Source: CAYXAA01 sp964462985 (lineage in GTDB: Bacteria > Pseudomonadota > Alphaproteobacteria > Rhizobiales > Stappiaceae). From it: a stretch of 29,746 nt of DNA. Location: NCBI GenBank assembly GCA_964462985.1, contig CAYXAA010000046.1, positions 1 through 29,746 of the forward strand. The letters run 5' to 3'. The notes under the pieces were generated by a model, which did no database searches, was not told the DNA's origin, and saw nothing but the letters and a program-made list of their open reading frames with translations. The position numbers and the translations under genes were made by a program. Positions 14,500 through 22,256 of this stretch are shown piece by piece; position 1 is the stretch's first letter; every line of letters starts with the position of its first letter.

Positions 14500-15699
14500 A
14501 TGGGCTTCATCGCCGACGCGCTATCTCGTGTGAAACCGTCCGCGACGATCGCGGTCACCAACAAGGCGCGGGAGCTGAAAGCGGCGGGACGCGACGTGAT
14601 CGGCCTCGGTGCCGGCGAACCTGATTTCGATACGCCGGATAACATCAAGCAGGCGGCGATCCGGGCGATCACCGAAGGCAAGACCAAGTACACTGCAGTT
14701 GACGGCATCCCTGAGCTCAAGGCGGCGATCGCCGCCAAGTTCAAGCGCGAGAACGGCCTGGAGTACAAGCCGGAGCAGATCACCGTCGGCACCGGGGGCA
14801 AGCAGGTGCTCTACAACGCGTTGATCGCCACCGTGAACCCCGGCGACGAGGTGATCATCCCCACGCCGTACTGGGTGAGCTATCCCGACATGGTGCTGCT
14901 TGCCGGCGGCAAACCGGTGATCGTCGATGCCGATCCGATGACCTTCAAGGTTTCGCCGGAGGCGATCGAGGCGGCGATCACGCCCAGGACCAAATGGCTG
15001 ATTTTCAACTCGCCGTCCAACCCGTCGGGCGCGGCCTATACCCGCGCCGAGCTGCAGGCGCTCTGCGCGGTGCTGATGCGCCATCCCCAGGTCTGGGTGA
15101 TGAGCGACGACATGTATGAGCACCTCGTCTACGATGACTTCGAGTTCACCACGCCGGCGCAGGTCGAGCCAGGGCTCTACGACCGCACGCTGACCGTGAA
15201 CGGGGTCTCCAAGGCTTATGCCATGACCGGCTGGCGCATCGGCTATGGCGGCGGGCCGGCCGAGCTCATCAAGGCGATTGCGAAGGTGCAGTCGCAGTCG
15301 ACCTCCAACCCCTGCTCGATCGCGCAGTATGCCGCCGTCGAGGCGCTGAACGGCCCACAGGACTTCATCCCGAAGAACAACGAGGTGTTCAAGGCGCGGC
15401 GTGACCTCGTGGTGTCGATGCTGAACCAGGCCAAGGGTCTGACCTGTCCGATCCCGGAGGGGGCGTTCTACGTGTTCCCGTCCTGCGCCGGCACGATCGG
15501 CAAGACCTCCCCGTCCGGCAAGATGATCGAATCCGACGAGGATTTCGTCACCGAGCTCCTGGAGGCGGAGGGCGTCGCGGTGGTGCAGGGCTCGGCGTTC
15601 GGACTCGGCCCGAACTTCCGTATCTCCTATGCGACCTCCACCGAGGCGCTCGAGGAAGCCTGCACACGGATTCAGCGGTTCTGCGGCAATCTGAAATAG
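14500..15699 (+). CDS. aatA: Class I aspartate-type aminotransferase
   Basis: A 399-residue PLP enzyme of fold type I, subgroup I-gamma, the rhizobial/Thermus kind of aspartate aminotransferase; it moves the amino group between aspartate and 2-oxoglutarate. The Schiff-base lysine is Lys238 in NGVSKAYAMTGWRIGY. Other landmarks are GLGAGEPDFDTP (35-46), KYTAVDGIPELKAAI, the NSPSNPSG motif (170-177), the PLP-contacting Asp/Tyr in SDDMYEHLVY (202-211), and the carboxylate-binding Arg in FGLGPNFRISYA near the end. The ATG at 14500 has GGAGG five bases upstream; the ATG at 14488 lacks a site. Some relatives act as prephenate aminotransferase, which I cannot exclude. Confidence 0.93.
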   Translation: MGFIADALSRVKPSATIAVTNKARELKAAGRDVIGLGAGEPDFDTPDNIKQAAIRAITEGKTKYTAVDGIPELKAAIAAKFKRENGLEYKPEQITVGTGGKQVLYNALIATVNPGDEVIIPTPYWVSYPDMVLLAGGKPVIVDADPMTFKVSPEAIEAAITPRTKWLIFNSPSNPSGAAYTRAELQALCAVLMRHPQVWVMSDDMYEHLVYDDFEFTTPAQVEPGLYDRTLTVNGVSKAYAMTGWRIGYGGGPAELIKAIAKVQSQSTSNPCSIAQYAAVEALNGPQDFIPKNNEVFKARRDLVVSMLNQAKGLTCPIPEGAFYVFPSCAGTIGKTSPSGKMIESDEDFVTELLEAEGVAVVQGSAFGLGPNFRISYATSTEALEEACTRIQRFCGNLK

Positions 15700-15814
15700 G
15701 CGCCGGCAGCGGCTTGCGGTATCCTCACGATCGGGGCCGTTGGGAACGTTTCCGGCGGCCGCACGTTGCTTTGGCGCGTCTTTCCGGCGGTTCGGCCGGG
15801 TTCAAGAGGAAGAG

Positions 15815-16312
15815 ATGATGCCCATGACCTTGCGTGCGAAGCTTGCCGTTCTGACTGTTGCCGGATGTGTCTTTGCCCCAGGAGCGCTGGCGCAGGATGC
15901 GGCGCCCGGCGTGCAGGTGGGCGTCCTGACCTGCGACATCGAGGGCGTCTCCAATTTCGTCGTCGGTTCGACCCAGTCGCTCGGCTGCAACTACAAGCCG
16001 GCGGATGCCGCTGCTCCCGTGGAGTTTTATCGCGGAACCGTCCGGGAGTTCGGCCTTGACATCGGCACGACCGAAAACGCCCGCCTGGTGTGGGGCGTGC
16101 TGGCCCCTTCGGCTGACATGAAGCCGGGAGCGCTCGCCGGCAACTACGCCGGTGTGCAGGCCGGCGCCAGCATCGGCGCTGGCGTTCAGGCCAATGCCCT
16201 GGTCGGTGGCTTGAACCGCTCGATCGCGCTCAATCCACTGAGCCTGCAGAGCGAAACCGGCACCAACCTGACGCTCGGGGTCGCACGGCTGACGCTGGAG
16301 GCGATCAACTAG
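15815..16312 (+). CDS. Secreted DUF992 protein (first of a tandem pair)
   Basis: A 165-residue exported protein. The signal peptide spans about residues 1-27 with cleavage after ALA before QDAAPG. The mature domain matches DUF992: QVGVLTCDIEG, a second cysteine in SLGCNYKP (likely disulfide partner), 'REFGLDIGTTENARLVWGV', a small glycine/alanine-rich stretch GVQAGASIGAGVQANALVGG, and the ending LSLQSETGTNLTLGVARL. The function is unknown; the family is widespread in Hyphomicrobiales. GAGGA lies just before two adjacent ATGs (15815 and 15818); either could be used. A paralogue follows about 175 bp downstream. Confidence 0.88.
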   Translation: MMPMTLRAKLAVLTVAGCVFAPGALAQDAAPGVQVGVLTCDIEGVSNFVVGSTQSLGCNYKPADAAAPVEFYRGTVREFGLDIGTTENARLVWGVLAPSADMKPGALAGNYAGVQAGASIGAGVQANALVGGLNRSIALNPLSLQSETGTNLTLGVARLTLEAIN

Positions 16313-16487
16313 GACCCGTTATCTCCCCTCGGCTTTTCCGGATATCGTGGCGGCGCGATGGCTCGCGTCGCCCGGATGGGGCCGAGGTGCGTCATCGGGG
16401 GATACAGTCCCGACCGAAGACGCCTGCGCAAACGGCTGCCGGACCTGATAAGCTGCGATGGTCGCGAATCGCGGGCGGGGGGAAGTG

Positions 16488-17045
16488 GTGAAGCAGCCAG
16501 GCATGATGGGCATCTGGTGGCGGTGCGCGCGACGTGTCGCGGGCGCAGCGGTTGTCCTCGGTGTGTTTGCCGTGGCTGCCGCCGCACAGAACGCGCATAT
16601 CAAGCACGGCACTCCGCAAAGGAAGGCGCCCAAGGAAAACCGGCTGCAGGTCGGCGTGCTCGACTGCGCGATGCGCGGCGAAGTCCGGACCCTGTTTTCA
16701 TCGGGCATGGACCTGTCATGCGTCTTTCTTCCCGCCCGCGGCGGCCGGCCTATCCCCTACTTCGGCGCGATCGAGAAGATCGGCATTGACATCGGCGTGA
16801 CGGAAGCGAGCCAGATGCGCTGGCTGGTGCTTGCGCGGCCCGACGCCGCCAGGGCGGCGGACCTTTCGGGCGACTACTTCGGCGTGTCGGCCGAGGCAAC
16901 GGCCGGTGTCGGCGTTGGCGCCAACATCTTGGTCCGCGGCCGCGACGGCGCTTTCTCTCTGCAGCCTCTCAGCCTGCAGACGCAGACCGGTCTCAACCTT
17001 GCGGCCGGGGTTGCCGAGCTGGAGCTGCGCAGCGCCTGGGACTAG
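16488..17045 (+). CDS. Secreted DUF992 protein (second of a tandem pair)
   Basis: A paralogue of the preceding gene, about 185 residues from the chosen GTG at 16488, which has GGGGGGAA upstream. Other in-frame starts are ATG 16458 and ATG 16503/16506; all keep the signal peptide (VAGAAVVLGVFAVAAAAQN). The mature domain again shows LQVGVLDCAMRG, a second cysteine (DLSCVFLP), 'EKIGIDIGVTEASQMRWLVL', a glycine-rich stretch and LSLQTQTGLNLAAGVAEL. It carries a basic linker (KHGTPQRKAPKENR) after the signal peptide that its neighbour lacks. The function is unknown. The pair looks like a tandem duplication that has diverged considerably. Confidence 0.85.
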   Translation: MKQPGMMGIWWRCARRVAGAAVVLGVFAVAAAAQNAHIKHGTPQRKAPKENRLQVGVLDCAMRGEVRTLFSSGMDLSCVFLPARGGRPIPYFGAIEKIGIDIGVTEASQMRWLVLARPDAARAADLSGDYFGVSAEATAGVGVGANILVRGRDGAFSLQPLSLQTQTGLNLAAGVAELELRSAWD

Positions 17046-17334
17046 CCACGGCATCCGGATCATTCCGCACTGCGGCAACGGATTTCCTTGCGTTGCGCGC
17101 CCAAGACGGGTGACGATGCTGATCCGCCTTGATGGCGGCGGCAGCTGCGGCGCATCCGGCACGCACTTCGAGCTCGCCGGCCGGCCGACTGTGCCGATGA
17201 CTTCGCGTGCTTTCCATTCGAGCGGATCGTCCCGAATGAGCAGAAGACACGTCAAGACACAACGATAGGCAGCGTCCGTGATGGGGCGCATGCCCTTCTC
17301 CCGGACCCGCCCTCAACTCAGCGGAGGCACGATC

Positions 17335-19389
17335 ATGGGAGACGACAATGGCGGCGGCAGAGTAGCCGGGCCCCGGTGCATCGCGATCCTGGGGCCGTTT
17401 GCCAGCGGCAAGACAACGCTTCTGGAAGCCATTCTCGAGCGCACGGGGGCCATTCAGAGACAGGGAACGGTCACGGCCGGCAACACGGTCGGTGATGCCT
17501 CGCCGGAGGCGCGGGCCCACGCAATGAGCGTCGAGGTCAATGTGGCCGAAACCAGCTATCTCGGCGACACGTATACGTTTCTCGATTGTCCGGGATCGGT
17601 CGAGTTCCTTGCTGAGGCGGAAGGTGTGCTCGGCGGCATTGACATGGCCATCGTGGTCGCCGAGGCCGACCAAAAGAAGGTGCCGGCCCTTCAACTGGTG
17701 CTGAAGCGGCTCGAGGACCTGAAGATCCCCCGCATCCTGTTCCTGAACAAGATCGACAAGACCACGACGCGGGTACGCGAGGTGCTGCCGATGCTGCAGC
17801 CGTCCTCGGCTGTGCCGTTGGTGCTGCGCCAGATTCCGATCTGGAAGAACGGGATCGCCACCGGTGTGATTGACCTCGCGCTGGAACGGGCGCTGGTCTA
17901 CCAGGAGCACGCCGAAAGCCAGGTGATCGACATCCCCGACGAGGAGAAGGCGCGCGAGGTCGAGGCCCGGTTCTCGATGCTGGAGCTGCTTGCTGACCAC
18001 GACGACGTCCTTATGGAAGCCCTGCTGGAGGACATCGCCCCGGAGCGCGAGCGGATCTTCGCCGATCTGGTGGAGGAAATGCGCCAGGGCCAGATCTGCC
18101 CAGTGTTCATCGGCTCGGCCGAAAAGGGCAACGGCATCGGGCGGCTGATGAAGGCTCTGCGGCACGAGGCGCCGGGGATCGCCATGACGCGCGATCGGCT
18201 CGGCTGCGCGGCGGGCGACGCGGCGGTGCTGCAGGTGCTGAAGACGGTGCATACGCCGCATGCCGGCAAGCTGTCGATCGCGCGGGTGCTGGCCGGCTCG
18301 GTTGCCGACGCCGACGCGCTGGTGCGCGTCAACGGCGAGGAGGCCAAGATCTCCGGGCTCTACCGGGTCATGGGCCAGCAGGCGACCAAGCGCGAGCCGG
18401 CGGAGGCGGGTGAAACCGTGGGCCTCGGCAAGCTTGAAGGTGTTGTGACGGGCGAGACGATCGGGGCAAGCCGGCCAGCCCGGCAGCTCGCGCCGCTCAA
18501 CCCGCCGCAACCGGTGCTCGGCATGGCGATCCTGCCCAAGGAGCGGCGCGACGAGGTCAAGCTCTCGGCTGCGCTCGCCAAGCTCGCCGAGGAGGATCCG
18601 GCGCTGCTCGTTACCCACGCCCAGGACACCGCCGAAACTCTGATCGAGGGCCAGGGCGAGATGCACCTTCGCGTCGCGCTCGAACGGCTCACCGGAAAAT
18701 ACGGGCTCGCGGTCGAGACCTGTCCAGCTTCCGTACCCTATCGCGAGACGATCCGCGGGTCGACCACCGTTCGCGGGCGGCACAAGAAGCAGTCGGGCGG
18801 CCACGGCCAGTTCGGTGACGTCGTGCTGGAGATCCGTCCCCTTGGTCGCGGTGAAGGGTTCGTTTTCTCCGACCGCATCACCGGTGGCGTGGTGCCGAAG
18901 CAGTATATCCCGTCGGTTGGCGAGGGGGTGAAGGAGGCGCTGCTCACGGGGCCGCTCGGCTTCCCGGTGGTCGACATTGCCGTGACACTCACCGACGGCT
19001 CGTACCACTCGGTCGATTCTTCCGACCAGGCGTTCCGCATGGCGGCGATCCTCGGCATGCGTGAGGGCCTGCCGCAGTGCAAGCCGGTGCTGCTCGAACC
19101 GATCCATGAAGTCGTGATCTCGTGCCCGAGCGATGCGACCGCGCGGATCAATGCCATCGTCTCGGCACGCCGGGGCCAGCTGCTCGGCTTCGACGGTCGG
19201 CCGGGCTGGCCGGGTTGGGACGAAGTACGGGCGATGATGCCGGAATCGGAGATCGGCGATCTCATCATCGAATTGCGTTCGGCAACAGCCGGCGTTGCGA
19301 GCTTCGTCAAACGCTTCGGCCATATGGCGGAGCTGTCGGGCAAGGCGGCCGAACAGGTGCTCGCCCGCCATGGCCGGCAGGCGGCCTGA
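17335..19389 (+). CDS. Elongation factor G-like translational GTPase with altered switch motifs
   Basis: A 684-residue protein with the EF-G domain order: G domain (about 13-270), domain II (about 300-390), domain III, domain IV (with KKQSGGHGQFGDVV) and domain V (ending AGVASFVKRFGHMAEL). The P-loop GPFASGKT (20-27) and NKID (138-141) are intact. Canonical EF-G has a switch I RGIT and DTPGHVDF; here the switch I region reads RAHAMSVEV and G3 is DCPGSVEF, so the catalytic histidine is Ser88. It belongs to the EF-G-like group (PRK12740 type, from memory), not the housekeeping fusA, which lies with the str operon in most genomes. Its role is unknown. The ATG at 17335 has GGAGG at seven bases. 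Confidence 0.9.
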   Translation: MGDDNGGGRVAGPRCIAILGPFASGKTTLLEAILERTGAIQRQGTVTAGNTVGDASPEARAHAMSVEVNVAETSYLGDTYTFLDCPGSVEFLAEAEGVLGGIDMAIVVAEADQKKVPALQLVLKRLEDLKIPRILFLNKIDKTTTRVREVLPMLQPSSAVPLVLRQIPIWKNGIATGVIDLALERALVYQEHAESQVIDIPDEEKAREVEARFSMLELLADHDDVLMEALLEDIAPERERIFADLVEEMRQGQICPVFIGSAEKGNGIGRLMKALRHEAPGIAMTRDRLGCAAGDAAVLQVLKTVHTPHAGKLSIARVLAGSVADADALVRVNGEEAKISGLYRVMGQQATKREPAEAGETVGLGKLEGVVTGETIGASRPARQLAPLNPPQPVLGMAILPKERRDEVKLSAALAKLAEEDPALLVTHAQDTAETLIEGQGEMHLRVALERLTGKYGLAVETCPASVPYRETIRGSTTVRGRHKKQSGGHGQFGDVVLEIRPLGRGEGFVFSDRITGGVVPKQYIPSVGEGVKEALLTGPLGFPVVDIAVTLTDGSYHSVDSSDQAFRMAAILGMREGLPQCKPVLLEPIHEVVISCPSDATARINAIVSARRGQLLGFDGRPGWPGWDEVRAMMPESEIGDLIIELRSATAGVASFVKRFGHMAELSGKAAEQVLARHGRQAA

Positions 19390-19420
19390 ATCCCGCCGCG
19401 CCTGCCACCGCGCCGATGAG

Positions 19421-19442
19421 GGGAGGGGCCGCTGCCCCTTCC
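19421..19442 (+). terminator. Weak hairpin after the EF-G-like gene
   Basis: A 9-bp stem with one G-T pair (GGGAGGGGC / GCCCCTTCC, loop CGCT-like) lies about 30 bp after the stop. No T-run follows, so termination would be inefficient or Rho-assisted. Confidence 0.3.
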
Positions 19443-19545
19443 GGTGGGGTCGAGGCGGCCACAACCGGGCGACCGCGGGCTGGATGCCCGCGAGCGGCGG
19501 CTTATGACATAGGGCGTCGGAATCTATTTCAGAGGGAGGCATGCC

Positions 19546-20748
19546 GTGACCGGCGCAATATCCAGCACCCTGAGGCACCGGATCGGGGGAAGGCCGAGGG
19601 CGGATCGTTTACGGACAGCGATTGCGGCCGTTACGGCTGCCTTCGCCGCACTCGCCATGGCCGCGCCTGCGGCGGCGCAGACGCAGCACCAGTCGGAGAA
19701 GGCGGCGTTCACAGTGACCCAGGTGCTCAGCGGCCTTGATCACCCATGGGGATTCGACTTCCTCCCGGACGGCACGATTGCGGTCAACGAGCGCGGCGGG
19801 CGGATGCTGCTGTTCTCGCCGGACGGGGAACGGCCGGTCGGTGTCGACGGCGTGCCGGAGGTCATGGCGCAGGGGCAGGGCGGCCTGCTCGACCTCGTCG
19901 TGGCCGAAGACTTTGCAACGAGCGGAACCGTCTATTTCACCTATTCGGAACCCGGGCAGGGCGGGTCCGGCACGGCAGCGGCGCGAGCGCGTCTGGTGCG
20001 GGACGGCGAGGCCGCGCGGCTCGAGGATCTCAAGGTCATCGCCCGTATGGAGAAGAAGACGTCGACGACGCGCCATTTCGGATCGCGGGTGGTGCCCGCC
20101 CCCGATGGTACGGTGTTTGTCACGCTGGGCGACCGGGGCGACGGCGACCGCGCCCAGGACCCGTTCGACCACGCCGGCTCCGTTCTGCGGGTCAATTCCG
20201 ACGGCTCCATCCCCGATGACAATCCGTTCGCCGACGGCGAGGAGGCTTTGAAGGAGATCTGGTCGATCGGTCACCGCAACGTTCAGGGCGCGGCGATCGA
20301 GCCGGATACCGGCCGGCTGTGGACCGTGGAGCACGGCGCGCGGGGCGGCGATGAAATCAACCGGCCGGAGGCGGGCAAGAACTACGGCTGGCCGGTCATC
20401 ACCTATGGGCGCGATTATTCCGGTGCCAAGATCGGTGTCGGTACTCATGCCGAGGGCATGGAGCAGCCCCTTCACTACTGGGATCCCTCGATCGCGCCGT
20501 CAGGTATGATCTTCTACACCGGCGACGCCATCCCGGAGTGGAAGGGCAACATCTTTGTCGGCGCGCTTGCGGCATCGCTCATCAGCCGGCTCGAGGTTCA
20601 AGACGGCGAGATCGCTCACGAGGAGCAACTGCTTGCCGGCGAATATGGCCGGATACGCACGCTTCGCAACGGGCCCGACGGGGCGATCTGGTTCTCGACC
20701 GATGAAGGCAACGGCGGCCTCTACCGCATCGCCCCTTCGGGCGGCTGA
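19546..20748 (+). CDS. PQQ-dependent aldose sugar dehydrogenase-like protein, secreted
   Basis: A 400-residue exported six-bladed beta-propeller of the GSDH / YliI (Asd) family, soluble quinoproteins that oxidise aldoses with PQQ. The N-terminus is long and basic, with a hydrophobic core ending at AAPAAAQ near residue 44. Landmarks are GLDHPWGFDFLPDG, TTRHFGSRVV, TLGDRGDGDRAQDP with DHAGSVLRVN (the active-site His region), SIGHRNVQGAAI, 'VEHGARGGDEIN' and NYGWPVITYGRDYSG. The start is GTG at 19546 with GGGAGG in front; an overlapping ATG at 19541 hits a stop at once. No PQQ synthesis genes are in the window. The natural substrate is unknown. Confidence 0.92.
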   Translation: MTGAISSTLRHRIGGRPRADRLRTAIAAVTAAFAALAMAAPAAAQTQHQSEKAAFTVTQVLSGLDHPWGFDFLPDGTIAVNERGGRMLLFSPDGERPVGVDGVPEVMAQGQGGLLDLVVAEDFATSGTVYFTYSEPGQGGSGTAAARARLVRDGEAARLEDLKVIARMEKKTSTTRHFGSRVVPAPDGTVFVTLGDRGDGDRAQDPFDHAGSVLRVNSDGSIPDDNPFADGEEALKEIWSIGHRNVQGAAIEPDTGRLWTVEHGARGGDEINRPEAGKNYGWPVITYGRDYSGAKIGVGTHAEGMEQPLHYWDPSIAPSGMIFYTGDAIPEWKGNIFVGALAASLISRLEVQDGEIAHEEQLLAGEYGRIRTLRNGPDGAIWFSTDEGNGGLYRIAPSGG

Positions 20749-20845
20749 CGTTGCGCTCAACCGGGCGTTCAACCGGGCTTGATTTGCCCGTGTGGGCGTG
20801 AAGGCGCTACTCGGAACCAGAGGGCTGGAAAAGCGGAGGACTCCG

Positions 20846-21811
20846 ATGTCGATCATAAGAAGAAGGGACTGGGAGATCCCGGAGCGACTTGCAACGCCCG
20901 AGAGCGTGTTCTGCAACCGGCGCGCGGTGCTGGCCGGACTCGGCTTCACCGGCGCCGCGCTTGCGGGCGGAGCGGCCTTTCCTCCGTCCGCCCATGCCGA
21001 GACGGACCCGAGCGCCGGACTCTATCCGGCGCCGCGCAACGAGGCCTACAAGGTGGATGGCGGCCTCACCCCCGAGGAGCTATCCGGGCGCTACAACAAT
21101 TTCTACGAGTTCGGCTCGCACAAGCAGATCGCCGCCTCGGCCCAGGCGCTGAAGACCCGGCCGTGGGAAATCGTGATCGACGGCATGTGCGACAATCCGC
21201 AGACGATTGCCATCGATGATCTTCTGAAGAGGGTGTCGCTGGAAGAGCGGGTCTACCGCCATCGCTGCGTCGAGGCATGGTCGATGGTCGTGCCGTGGAC
21301 GGGCTTCCCGCTGGCCGATCTCGTCAAGCTGGCGGCACCGCAATCCGGGGCCAAGTACGTGCGGTTCGAGACGTTCATGGATCCTGCAACGGCCGAGGGG
21401 CAGCGTGCGCCCTGGTATCCGTGGCCTTACGTCGAGGGCGTGACCATGGCCGAGGCGGCAAACGAACTTGCCTTCCTGGTGACCGGCGTTTACGGCAAGC
21501 CGCTGCCCAATCAGTTCGGCGCGCCCCTTCGCTTGGCGCTGCCGTGGAAATACGGCTTCAAGTCGATCAAGTCGATTGTCAAAGTGAGCTTCACCGACGA
21601 GAGGCCGGTGAGCTTCTGGGAGGAAATCCAGAGCTCGGAGTACGGGTTCTGGGCCAACGTCAATCCGCATGTGCCCCATCCGCGCTGGAGCCAAGCGATG
21701 GAGCAGGTGCTGCACACCGGCGAGCGGGTGCCGACACTGCTCTACAACGGATATGGCGCTCAGGTCGCCGACCTCTACCGGGACATGCGGGACGAGAAGC
21801 TCTACATGTGA
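20846..21811 (+). CDS. msrP: Protein-methionine-sulfoxide reductase catalytic subunit MsrP (YedY)
   Basis: A 321-residue periplasmic molybdopterin enzyme of the sulfite-oxidase fold that repairs oxidised methionines in envelope proteins. A twin-arginine signal (NRRAVLAGLGF, Arg25-Arg26) precedes the mature part. The molybdenum-ligand cysteine is Cys141 in YRHRCVEAWSM; VVPWTGFPLADL, RFETFMDP, APWYPWPYVEG and PLRLALPWKYGFKSIKSI are standard family segments, and length is normal. The ATG at 20846 has CGGAGGA five bases upstream. Its usual membrane partner MsrQ (haem protein supplying quinol electrons) is not next to it; what follows is a 445-bp spacer. Confidence 0.95.
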   Translation: MSIIRRRDWEIPERLATPESVFCNRRAVLAGLGFTGAALAGGAAFPPSAHAETDPSAGLYPAPRNEAYKVDGGLTPEELSGRYNNFYEFGSHKQIAASAQALKTRPWEIVIDGMCDNPQTIAIDDLLKRVSLEERVYRHRCVEAWSMVVPWTGFPLADLVKLAAPQSGAKYVRFETFMDPATAEGQRAPWYPWPYVEGVTMAEAANELAFLVTGVYGKPLPNQFGAPLRLALPWKYGFKSIKSIVKVSFTDERPVSFWEEIQSSEYGFWANVNPHVPHPRWSQAMEQVLHTGERVPTLLYNGYGAQVADLYRDMRDEKLYM

Positions 21812-21852
21812 GCCTCTCGGGACCGAGACTGCCTGCGTAAGCAACGCCGTCT

Positions 21853-21871
21853 CTGCTCAGCCATTGAGCAG
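21853..21871 (+). terminator. Weak hairpin downstream of msrP
   Basis: CTGCTCA and TGAGCAG with a five-base loop lie about 40 bp after the msrP stop. No T-run follows immediately, so this is only a possible 3' end. Confidence 0.3.
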
Positions 21872-22030
21872 GTCGCAGCCGAGCTTTTCAAGCGGTGACG
21901 CCCGTTCCGCGCGAGAGAGCGCCAGTGGCCGCGGCAGCGCCGAGCCGCCCCTCAATTCCATTCGCGGGACTTGTCTATCAGTGCCTTGAGATAACAAGGA
22001 TTTTGCCCGTGCAGCCACCAGGGCCGGGGC

Positions 22031-22165
22031 AAAAAAATGCCGGGCACGAGGCCCGGCAGTTATACGATCGAACCATCCTGGGATGGTGCAATCACCTTCC
22101 AGAGGGGAACAGCTGGCTGCATAACGCGTCGCTGGGAGGAGGTAGCAACGCAGCAAACCAACAGC
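22031..22165 (-). ncRNA. abcR: AbcR-type (alpha-r15 family) trans-acting small RNA
   Basis: An RNA of about 135 nt on the minus strand, predicted from sequence. Its own promoter (TTGTTT, 17 bp, CATATA) puts the start near 22165. The first hairpin has arms CGTTGCT (22150-22144) and AGCGACG (22133-22127), presenting the loop ACCTCCTCCC, an anti-Shine-Dalgarno motif; an outer GCTG/CAGC pairing extends it. A pyrimidine-rich single-stranded segment TTCCCCTCT follows, then a hairpin ACCATC/GATGGT, then the terminator with seven U, which suits Hfq binding. AbcR RNAs repress mRNAs of ABC-transporter binding proteins by covering their ribosome sites. The position, downstream of the LysR gene next to trxB, matches the AbcR locus of rhizobia as I remember it. 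The usual tandem second copy is absent here. Confidence 0.75.
22038..22058 (-). terminator. Strong intrinsic terminator of the small RNA
   Basis: An 8-bp stem (TGCCGGGC / GCCCGGCA, loop CTCGT on the minus strand) is followed by seven T (22037-22031). This is the clearest intrinsic terminator in the window; it is about 200 bp from the LysR stop, too far to be simply that gene's own. Confidence 0.88.
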
Positions 22166-22171
22166 AGTGCT

Positions 22172-22200
22172 TATATGCGGTGCACAAGCCGCCCAAACAA
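22172..22200 (-). promoter_or_regulatory. Sigma-70-type promoter of the small RNA
   Basis: On the minus strand, TTGTTT (22200-22195), a 17-bp spacer, and CATATA (22177-22172) followed by AG. This fits the alphaproteobacterial housekeeping promoter and would start RNA near 22165. Confidence 0.6.
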
Positions 22201-22214
22201 GCGGCGGCGCCGCA

Positions 22215-22231
22215 TTGCTGCTATGCAGAAA
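22215..22231. promoter_or_regulatory. Candidate LysR (LsrB/VtlR) binding dyad
   Basis: On the minus strand TTTCTGCATAGCAGCAA is a dyad with one mismatched pair (TT-N-CTGC-ATA-GCAG-N-AA). Its centre lies about 58 bp upstream of the predicted RNA start, directly above the -35 element, where LysR activators usually bind. The neighbouring LysR gene is the obvious candidate. Confidence 0.5.
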
Positions 22232-22256
22232 GCGGGGAGCTTGTTCAGCCTGAAAG

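Noticed and set aside
16993..19578. Very long open frame on the minus strand opposite the EF-G-like gene
   Set aside because: It is a high-GC antisense shadow: the plus-strand frame has clear EF-G motifs, while this one is Arg/His/Gly-rich with no recognisable domain.
20757..20780. Two near-adjacent copies of TCAACCGGGC
   Set aside because: Only two short copies in a GC-rich spacer before msrP, without array structure; likely chance or a small local duplication.
21857..21961. A short minus-strand frame (about 34 residues) downstream of the small RNA terminator
   Set aside because: No ribosome site, no hydrophobic or conserved pattern, and it lies beyond a strong terminator with no visible promoter.
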